DNA from: Acinetobacter sp. XS-4
GTDB taxonomy: Bacteria > Pseudomonadota > Gammaproteobacteria > Pseudomonadales > Moraxellaceae
Reading direction: 5' to 3'
DNA: 64,000 nucleotides
NCBI RefSeq assembly: GCF_023920705.1
Contig: NZ_CP094657.1
Location: 3,224,001 to 3,288,000, forward strand
A program made the position numbers and the translations under genes. The notes under the pieces are model-generated. The model did no database searches. It had not been told where the DNA came from and saw only the letters and a list, made by a program, of their open reading frames with translations. Positions 57,936 to 64,000 of this stretch are shown here, piece after piece (within the stretch, counting starts at the first letter, position 1; every line of letters begins with the position of its first letter).

Positions 57936-59207
57936 TTAGCAGAATGTTAAATTGCCATAACAGTTTGGCGCAAAAGATTGATTTTTAAGCTGTAAATCTT
58001 TCAATGGGAAATTCACAATCGTATTGGGTAATTTAACCTCACCAACTGCTAAGTCTTCACCAAACAAACAATTTAAAAGATTACATCTCACTGGGTTTGC
58101 AGTTAAATAACCACTAATTGGACCTACCACCTGCTTTAAAACGTCATTAGTTATTTCAATTTGCTTACTTGGCGTCACGCTGCCAATATCAATTTCATCA
58201 TCAAAAGCCATCCACCACCCCCGTTCTGCTGCTGCATCTGCACCAGGCCAAAATATTTGTTGGCCTTGCAAAGAAAGTGAGAAAGGATTGTTTAATTCAA
58301 TTTTATGAATAAATCCTAAATTTTGATCAACTGTGAGTGCTGCTCTTAATCCAGTAATGCTACCTGTTACATTTTTTTGTAAATTTAATAGGCCAAGTGC
58401 AGCATTAATAGAAGCTTTCAGATCTCCAGAGAAGTTAAGCTGATCGATATTTGCTACCCCGTTCAGCATGACATTATTCATTCGTGAACCAGATATAACT
58501 TGCCCGTTGATCACAATAGGTGCAGTGGTCTGTTGCAATTGCAAATTATAATCAGACGAATTAAATCCTAAAGGAATACAAATTCCGATACATGCATTAA
58601 CAGTCCCATCAATGGTCTTTCCTGTATCTTGATAAGACATATTACGGGCAGCAGTATAAGCTAAACCTGTGGTATCTTTAATTTTCAAATAACCACTTAA
58701 GCTATTAATTCCATTTGGTGTTTCTGAGTTTTCAAGTCCCATAGTCAATAAGCCCACAACCTTTTCAGCACTCAATCGAAAACCTTTAATTTCTCTCAAA
58801 GCTGCGCTGTCTGGATTTTTAATTGCAAATTCAATAAATGGATTACTAAAAACAGCCGAAGATGAAGCTCGACCCTCACTTGTATCGCTTAAACCACTTA
58901 AACTTAAGTTATCAATATCAATATCACACCCACCTGAACCGTTTACTCCGCCACACCCTAATTGCAACTTATTAACATTGGCATTTAGTTCAAGATTAGC
59001 CTCTAAACCTAATTTATAAAAGCCAATATTTTGCTGATTCATCGAAGCATCAGCTTGTTTTGGGTCTGTATATGTAAATGAAAATAATGCCTGAGCTTCA
59101 ACTTTAGAAAGTTCTGAATCAGTGAGTGGAACAAGATTTGCAGGTTCTAAATTGGCATAGCTTAAAGTAGCCCAACTTAGACAAAGAGCTGTTAAAAAAA
59201 TTTTCAT
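57936..59207 (-). CDS. Exported protein of unknown function with FilA/DUF6160-like start
   Basis: 423 residues with a clear signal peptide (MKIFLTALCLSWATLSYA, cut near 18). It is followed by VPLTDSELSKVEAQALFSF, a motif shared by a group of Acinetobacter exported or pilus-associated proteins. The rest is beta-rich and repetitive, with many Asn, Ser and Gly, and has Cys pairs (CGGVNGSGGC, CIGICIP, CNLLNC) suggesting disulfides. Neighbouring genes give no hint. Not recognised further; I infer a surface or secreted structural protein. Confidence 0.6.
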   Translation of the reverse strand: MKIFLTALCLSWATLSYANLEPANLVPLTDSELSKVEAQALFSFTYTDPKQADASMNQQNIGFYKLGLEANLELNANVNKLQLGCGGVNGSGGCDIDIDNLSLSGLSDTSEGRASSSAVFSNPFIEFAIKNPDSAALREIKGFRLSAEKVVGLLTMGLENSETPNGINSLSGYLKIKDTTGLAYTAARNMSYQDTGKTIDGTVNACIGICIPLGFNSSDYNLQLQQTTAPIVINGQVISGSRMNNVMLNGVANIDQLNFSGDLKASINAALGLLNLQKNVTGSITGLRAALTVDQNLGFIHKIELNNPFSLSLQGQQIFWPGADAAAERGWWMAFDDEIDIGSVTPSKQIEITNDVLKQVVGPISGYLTANPVRCNLLNCLFGEDLAVGEVKLPNTIVNFPLKDLQLKNQSFAPNCYGNLTFC

Positions 59208-59360
59208 GATTATTCCATTTTTTTATTTATTAAGTTTTGGACATCACTGTCCAAATAAACCATTTGGTAAAAAATAATCAAAAAAGAACAAAAAAAATAC
59301 AACGTTTTTGTAATTAGAGTAAGAACTAAATATTTATTAAAATAAAATCAAAAACTTATT

Positions 59361-59912
59361 TTAACTTATTCGATAAAGCAGCCCAGCAATATACTCACCA
59401 AACCATTTAGCAGTATCTAAATCGCCTTGTGGAGGAGTAATTTCAACAGGGGCATTATCTGACTGGGTCATTAAACCTAAACAACTCGATAGTCGGTTTA
59501 AATCTTTTTCACTATGCCCTGTCGTCATTAAAGGTAAACCTGACCAAAGCATGCCATGTTGCATGGCAAAAATATTTAATTGTTGTAATACCGCGAGTTT
59601 ATCGCCACTTAATCCACCCGAATTTGCAAAGCCAGCCGCAAGTTTGCCTTGCCACACACGTTCTTTCCAACGTTTAGAAGTACTGTCCATAAATTTTTTA
59701 AAATCGGCAGTCATACTTCCCATATAGGTAGGTGATCCGAAAATAATGCCTTGTGATGCATCAAGCGCGTCCCAATCAATATGCTCAATATTCATTAAGT
59801 GTACTTTCACCCCCATCACCTCTGCACCAGCAGCAATAGCAAACGCTACCTTAGCGGTATGACCATATGGACTGTGGTAAACAATTGAGAGATGTTTTTC
59901 AGGCAAAGACAT
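59361..59912 (-). CDS. Flavodoxin-like NAD(P)H:quinone reductase family protein (WrbA-like)
   Basis: 183 residues with the FMN phosphate loop YHSPYGHTAKVAFAIAAGAE (about residues 12-31) and GIIFGSPTYMGSMTADFKKFMD, NSGGLSGDK; these match the WrbA/flavodoxin_2 group. Probably reduces quinones or nitro compounds; a specific partner is not visible. Single gene upstream of a spacer of about 190 bases before pgeF. Confidence 0.82.
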   Translation of the reverse strand: MSLPEKHLSIVYHSPYGHTAKVAFAIAAGAEVMGVKVHLMNIEHIDWDALDASQGIIFGSPTYMGSMTADFKKFMDSTSKRWKERVWQGKLAAGFANSGGLSGDKLAVLQQLNIFAMQHGMLWSGLPLMTTGHSEKDLNRLSSCLGLMTQSDNAPVEITPPQGDLDTAKWFGEYIAGLLYRIS

Positions 59913-60042
59913 AAGATTAAAATTTTGAGCGATTTTTTCTATTTTATCATTTTATTAGCGCTTGCTAAACCTACATCTATAAATATGAAATCGAAGCATA
60001 TGAATACACTTCACAATCCTAATAACGTTAAGTTCAATAAAA

Positions 60043-60081
60043 ACTCTCTTACTTTGTTTAATGACTACAAAATAAGAGAGT
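60043..60081. terminator. Candidate hairpin after pgeF
   Basis: ACTCTCTTA (60043-60051) and TAAGAGAGT (60073-60081) arms with a 21-base loop, downstream of pgeF on the minus strand. Long loop and weak T-run make it uncertain. Confidence 0.4.
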
Positions 60082-60104
60082 GATTTTACGCACTTTTATA
60101 AAGC

Positions 60105-60842
60105 TTATATAAAAGCAAAGGTAGCCATACGCCCAGTCTTCGCATCACGACGATAAGAAAAATATTCATCGTTTTGTTTATAAGAGCATTGGTCTCCGCC
60201 TAAAACCTGTTTCACACCTAGACTCTGCAAAATAAAACGTGCAATTGCATATAAATCTGCATGAAATTTATTTGAAACTGCCCCCTCAACAAAAGCTGCT
60301 TCCAACTCAGGATACTTGTCACAAAAAGCAGCCTTTACTTCAGCCCCAATTTCAAAACAAGGTTGGCTAATCGCAGCTCCTAACCACGCCCAAGCTGGGG
60401 GATTCTGCATAGCAGCAATTGTGTTTTCAACAATTCCACCAGCTAAACCACGCCAACCTGCGTGCAAGTTTGCGACTTCGGTACCTTCAGCATTTCCTAA
60501 CACAATAGGTAAGCAATCAGCGGTCATCATCATTAAAGCATGACCTTTGGTTTGAGTGACCAAACCATCACCAATTAAAGCCTTAAAAGGAATTTGTTCA
60601 TTTACTGTATGGCAAATCGTACTATGAGTTTGAGTCATCCATGTCATTTTTTTAACACCGAACTTAGCAAACTCATCTAGCAATATCATGCGATGTTGCT
60701 GAACACGTTTTGCCTCATCATTAACATGTAAAGCCAGATTAAAGCCAGAAAGCTCATGTTGATCCGTTGCTAATGTTAAAGGATGTTGAACACGTGTCTG
60801 TCCTACATATACGCCTTGAGGTAAACCTTGAACAAATTCCAT
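60105..60842 (-). CDS. pgeF: Peptidoglycan editing factor PgeF (YfiH/laccase-domain)
   Basis: 245 residues of the YfiH multicopper-like family, reported as a peptidoglycan editing factor or purine-nucleoside enzyme. MTQTHST (His), ADCLPIVL, ANLHAGWRGLAGGIVENTI (Cys, His) and PCFEIGAEV are the conserved blocks. Start at the ATG at 60842 has AAGGA seven bases upstream; a reading from 60884 would overlap rluD. It lies 10 bases after rluD, the standard rluD-yfiH pair. Confidence 0.93.
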   Translation of the reverse strand: MEFVQGLPQGVYVGQTRVQHPLTLATDQHELSGFNLALHVNDEAKRVQQHRMILLDEFAKFGVKKMTWMTQTHSTICHTVNEQIPFKALIGDGLVTQTKGHALMMMTADCLPIVLGNAEGTEVANLHAGWRGLAGGIVENTIAAMQNPPAWAWLGAAISQPCFEIGAEVKAAFCDKYPELEAAFVEGAVSNKFHADLYAIARFILQSLGVKQVLGGDQCSYKQNDEYFSYRRDAKTGRMATFAFI

Positions 60843-60852
60843 ATACGCGTCC

Positions 60853-61905
60853 TTAATATGCAGCGTTTTCTGAACGTAACACATCCACTAAATGTGTAAA
60901 ATCTTCAGGCCACGGTGCTTCAAATAGCATTTCTTCACCAGTGCGAGGGTGTTTTAAGCCCAATTTAGCTGCATGCAATGCTTGGTGTTTAAAACCACGC
61001 AAAGTATCAATGAGTAATTCAGACGCCCCTGCTGGTACACGTACACGGTTCATATAAATCTGATCACCGATCAGTCCATAACCGATATAACTAAAATGCA
61101 CACGAATCTGATGAGTTCGACCTGTTTCAAGACGAGCTTGCACACGGGTAAAATCTTTAAAACGTTCTTTTACATTATAGTGGGTCACCGCATCTCGTCC
61201 GCCCGGCAAAATCGCCATTTTTACACGGTCAACTGGATGACGTTTGATCGGTTCATCAATCGTACCGCCAGCAATAATATTTCCATAAACAACTAAGTCG
61301 TACACGCGGTAAACCGATTTATTTGCCAACTGTTTACTTAAGGAAAATTGTGCTTCAAGGCTCTTGGCAACAACTAACAAACCGCTTGTATCTTTATCAA
61401 TACGATGTACTAAACCCGCACGAGACAGTTCCGACAATTTTGGGAAATGATAAAGCAAAGCATTTACTAAAGTTCCAGAACTATTGCCAGCCCCTGGATG
61501 CACTACCATGCCAACTGGTTTATTAATGACTAAAATATCGTCATCTTCATAAACAATATTAAGTGGAATATTTTCAGGTTGACTTGTGGTTTGTGCTTCG
61601 AGCTCAACTTCGAGTGTAAGCAGCTCTGTGCCTTCACAACGGTGCTTAGGCTTGACAATGTTACCATTCACCAACAGATGGCCATCCTTCAACCATTGTT
61701 TAAGCTTTTCACGTGAAAACTCATTCCACACCAAGGCCGCAACCTGATCGATGCGTTGTCCCAGATAGGTTTCATCTAACTGAACTTGCAACGATAAACG
61801 TGTTGCAGTTGTATCAGAAGTATGGTTATCTGCATCCTCAGAATCTTCAAGTAAATTGAAGTCGGTTTCAGATAAGTTTGTGTTTGAAGATTGTGCTGAA
61901 GTCAT
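60853..61905 (-). CDS. rluD: 23S rRNA pseudouridine synthase RluD
   Basis: Modifies uridines in helix 69 of 23S rRNA. 350 residues: N-terminal S4 domain (QRIDQVAALVWNEFSREKLKQWL, about residues 37-59), then the catalytic domain with the HRIDKDTSGLLVVAK loop (catalytic Asp, about 166-180) and GRTHQIRVHF. A Thr/Ser/Asp-rich N-terminal stretch of about 35 residues is longer than usual. Divergent from bamD across a short gap. Confidence 0.95.
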   Translation of the reverse strand: MTSAQSSNTNLSETDFNLLEDSEDADNHTSDTTATRLSLQVQLDETYLGQRIDQVAALVWNEFSREKLKQWLKDGHLLVNGNIVKPKHRCEGTELLTLEVELEAQTTSQPENIPLNIVYEDDDILVINKPVGMVVHPGAGNSSGTLVNALLYHFPKLSELSRAGLVHRIDKDTSGLLVVAKSLEAQFSLSKQLANKSVYRVYDLVVYGNIIAGGTIDEPIKRHPVDRVKMAILPGGRDAVTHYNVKERFKDFTRVQARLETGRTHQIRVHFSYIGYGLIGDQIYMNRVRVPAGASELLIDTLRGFKHQALHAAKLGLKHPRTGEEMLFEAPWPEDFTHLVDVLRSENAAY

Positions 61906-61976
61906 TTGATCATTGAGATAAAAGTGGTTTAATAGCGCAATTGTAGCTCATTGCCCAACATAACAGAGGAGTTTTT

Positions 61977-63140
61977 ATGTCGCTACCACGTTATAAAATT
62001 ACGATGCTTGCCTTATCTTTAGGTGTAGCGTCTGCATTTGTGGGCTGTAGCAGCAATCCAAGTAAAAAAGAAGTGGTCGATAGTGGCCCACAATCTAGTG
62101 AACAAGCTTACTTCGAAAAGGCCCAAAAGTCGCTTGACCGTGGTCAATATCTTGATGCGACCAAGTCTTTAGAAGCAATCGATACTTATTATCCGACTGG
62201 GCAATACGCACAACAAGCACAACTTGAACTTCTATATTCAAAATTTAAACAAAAAGATTATGAAGGCACGATTGCCTTAGCTGAACGTTTTATTCGTTTA
62301 AATCCTCAACATCCAAATGTAGATTATGCGTACTATGTTCGTGCTGTAGCGAATATGGAGCAAAACTACGACAGTTTGATGCGCTATACCTCTTTGCAAC
62401 AATCTCATCGTGATGTGAGTTATTTAAAAGTTGCTTATCAGAATTTTGTTGATTTAATTCGTCGTTTCCCAAGTAGCCAATATTCTGTTGATGCTGCTCA
62501 GCGTATGAAGTTCATTGGACAAGAACTTGCTGAAAATGAAATGACTGCTGCACGCTTTAACATTAAACGTAAAGCTTGGATCGCTGCTGCCGAACGTTCT
62601 CAATGGGTAATTGAACACTATCCACAAACGCCTCAAGTTCCAGAAGCATTAGCGACTTTGGCATATAGCTATAACCAATTAGGTGATAAAGCGACTTCAC
62701 AACAATATATTGAAGTTTTAAAGCTTAATTACCCTAACTTGGTGAAAAAAGATGGCACTGTTAACATGCGTGCTGCTCGTAAAGAGGGCAACTGGATTAA
62801 CCGTGCGACTCTAGGTATTTTCGGTCGTGAATCTACGGCTGCAACTCCAGAAAGTACAGCTGAAGCAGAAGCTCCAAAACGTGGTTTCCTCAATCGCGTG
62901 AGCTTTGGTTTAATTGGTAATTCGAATAAAGAAGAAACTGAAGAACCAGAACAAGCACCTGTTGAAACCTCAAAATCAGATCGTAGTTGGACAAATCGTT
63001 TAAGCTTCGGTTTATTAGATAAACCTGAGCCACAACCAGCAGAAAACACAACTGTTGCTCCTGCTGTTAGTTCTACAGATGTATCGACTGACACTCAATC
63101 AGATGATGCAACCCAAGGTACTAGCGACGCTGCTCAATAA
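61977..63140 (+). CDS. bamD: Outer-membrane protein assembly factor BamD, C-terminally extended
   Basis: Essential BAM lipoprotein. Signal peptide and lipobox ASAFVGC (Cys24), then tetratricopeptide repeats covering about 45-265 (QAQLELLYSKFKQKDYEGTI, PNVDYAYYVRAVANM, NQLGDKATSQQYIEVL). E. coli BamD is 245 residues; this one is 387, with a C-terminal extension rich in Glu, Pro, Ala and Ser. The extension bears three copies of an aromatic-x-Asn-Arg-x-Ser/Thr-x-Gly motif at residues 273, 304 and 338. AGAGGAG precedes the ATG. A strong terminator follows at 63166. Confidence 0.95.
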   Translation: MSLPRYKITMLALSLGVASAFVGCSSNPSKKEVVDSGPQSSEQAYFEKAQKSLDRGQYLDATKSLEAIDTYYPTGQYAQQAQLELLYSKFKQKDYEGTIALAERFIRLNPQHPNVDYAYYVRAVANMEQNYDSLMRYTSLQQSHRDVSYLKVAYQNFVDLIRRFPSSQYSVDAAQRMKFIGQELAENEMTAARFNIKRKAWIAAAERSQWVIEHYPQTPQVPEALATLAYSYNQLGDKATSQQYIEVLKLNYPNLVKKDGTVNMRAARKEGNWINRATLGIFGRESTAATPESTAEAEAPKRGFLNRVSFGLIGNSNKEETEEPEQAPVETSKSDRSWTNRLSFGLLDKPEPQPAENTTVAPAVSSTDVSTDTQSDDATQGTSDAAQ

Positions 63141-63165
63141 GTTACAAATTTAAAAAAGCACCAAT

Positions 63166-63203
63166 AAACAGGCAAGTGATACCACTTGCCTGTTTGTTTT
63201 TAT
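63166..63203 (+). terminator. Terminator after bamD
   Basis: AAACAGGCAAGTG-ATAC-CACTTGCCTGTTT hairpin followed by GTTTTTA. Confidence 0.9.
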
Positions 63204-63244
63204 AAAATATTAAAATATTTATTGTGTAGATCTTGCCTCATCAT

Positions 63245-63282
63245 GTCAGAATATTCTGACTCACTCTCTCATCAGTTTTAAT
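63245..63282 (+). promoter_or_regulatory. dnaG promoter with 16-base palindrome
   Basis: GTCAGAATATTCTGAC (63245-63260) is a perfect palindrome; TTCTGA (63254-63259) and TTTAAT (63277-63282) separated by 17 bases form a weak promoter whose -35 lies in the palindrome. RNA would start near 63289, only about nine bases before the ATG. Confidence 0.45.
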
Positions 63283-63297
63283 ACGGTTATCTGAATT

Positions 63298-64000
63298 ATG
63301 GCAATTCCACAACATACGATTGATCAGATTTTAGATCGCACAGATATTGTCGATTTGATTGGTCAGCGTGTGAAACTGAAAAAGACGGGACGTACATATT
63401 CCGGCTGTTGCCCTTTTCATCAAGAAAAATCCCCATCTTTTCATGTCTATCGTGACAAGCAGTATTATCACTGCTTTGGTTGTCAGGCCAACGGTAATGC
63501 AATCCGTTTTCTGATGGACATTGATAACCGAAATTTTATAGATGTAATGAAGGAGCTATCGAGTAGCGCTGGAGTCGAACTACCTAAAGATAATACTGAA
63601 AATAAAAAGCTATCTTATACCCGTCAGGTTACAAAACCACCAGTTGCGAAAGCAAATACGGTGGAGCCTGTAACTCCAACGCCGCAACAACCAACTGATG
63701 AAAGCTATAACACGCTTGAACCTGTATTCTTTGATGATCCATTTGCCCAGTTTGAACAACCTTTTAGTTTTGATGAACCAGTTCAAGAAGGTAATTTATA
63801 TGACTTACTGGAAAATATTGCTCAGTTCTATGAGCACCAATTACCTAATAGTCAAAAGGCAAAAAATTATTTTAAACAACGGGGCTTAACTAATCAGACT
63901 ATTCAGTTTTGGCGCTTGGGCTATGCTCCGGAAGACTGGCAACACTTAGAAAAAGCTTTTCCTTACGATATTGATGGTTTAAAACAACTTGGGCTTATCC
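63298..64000 (+). CDS. dnaG: DNA primase, N-terminal part
   Basis: Open from the ATG at 63298 to the window edge, so truncated here (234 codons visible). DnaG makes RNA primers. The N-terminal zinc ribbon is visible: CCPFHQEKSPSFHV with Cys and His and CFGCQANGN (about residues 40-66). After a low-complexity linker (Pro/Thr, residues about 105-165) the RNA-polymerase domain begins with ...AKNYFKQRGLTNQTIQFWRLG. No clear Shine-Dalgarno before the ATG. Confidence 0.95.
   Translation, partial: MAIPQHTIDQILDRTDIVDLIGQRVKLKKTGRTYSGCCPFHQEKSPSFHVYRDKQYYHCFGCQANGNAIRFLMDIDNRNFIDVMKELSSSAGVELPKDNTENKKLSYTRQVTKPPVAKANTVEPVTPTPQQPTDESYNTLEPVFFDDPFAQFEQPFSFDEPVQEGNLYDLLENIAQFYEHQLPNSQKAKNYFKQRGLTNQTIQFWRLGYAPEDWQHLEKAFPYDIDGLKQLGLI

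Overview
The window is ordinary chromosome of an Acinetobacter, probably from the A. calcoaceticus-baumannii complex. That assignment rests on protein sequences I recognise: SbcCD, PilTU, the MinCDE set, a HemJ-type protoporphyrinogen oxidase, a carnitine oxygenase CntA with the E205 bridge, and a long BamD. The AT-rich intergenic DNA also fits. I could not run a search, so the species is an inference. There is no prophage, insertion sequence or CRISPR array in view.

Layout. 1-4.3 kb: the end of sbcD, then sbcC. 4.3-9.7 kb: uppP, a YggS PLP protein, the twitching ATPases pilT and pilU, then fur divergent from bamE, and an RnfH-like protein. 9.7-13.4 kb: an NSS-like transporter, a bacteriohemerythrin, a class II amidotransferase and an OlsB-like acyltransferase. 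13.4-19.4 kb: argB, algC-type mutase, dut, rep and an OmpA-domain lipoprotein. 19.6-24 kb: an acyltransferase, a voltage-sensor-like membrane protein, minCDE and a PA4642-type protein. 24-31.6 kb: LysE exporter, ftsK, trxB, an ABM monooxygenase, the N-degron transferases aat and bpt, and rimI. 31.7-33.8 kb: two paralogous ferritin-like 'metal-dependent hydrolases'. 33.9-38.6 kb: the str operon (rpsL-rpsG-fusA-tuf). 38.7-45.8 kb: an EcsC protein, fabB, hemJ, a small HEXXH protein, nadE and an unrecognised helical protein.

45.8-56.1 kb holds a complete carnitine-degradation cluster: reductase, semialdehyde dehydrogenase, oxygenase, alpha/beta hydrolase, BCCT carrier, D-malate/tartrate dehydrogenase, divergent LysR regulator and a porin. 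It lies between two identical tRNA-Met genes in direct orientation. 56.1-64 kb: RNase P RNA, a ferredoxin, coaD, smpB, an exported protein of unknown role, a flavodoxin-like reductase, pgeF and rluD, then bamD and the start of dnaG.

The most interesting non-textbook signals are regulatory or architectural. (1) Both paralogous metal-hydrolase genes carry the same promoter: 9-bp elements repeated with a 21-bp period, at identical distance from CTTAAT-17-TATGAT. This looks like an AraC/XylS-type regulon. (2) The str operon has a TTGACC-17-TACAAT promoter inside a 10-bp inverted repeat, a hairpin at the predicted mRNA 5' end, and an unannotated 20-codon ORF with a strong Shine-Dalgarno plus a 21-base hairpin between rpsG and fusA. 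(3) Two mutually exclusive hairpins span the fabB stop and the hemJ ribosome site. (4) A protein with an S4-like arginine ladder has no pore. (5) BamD has a C-terminal extension with three spaced copies of a short aromatic-x-N-R motif. (6) The carnitine cluster is bracketed by duplicated tRNA genes.
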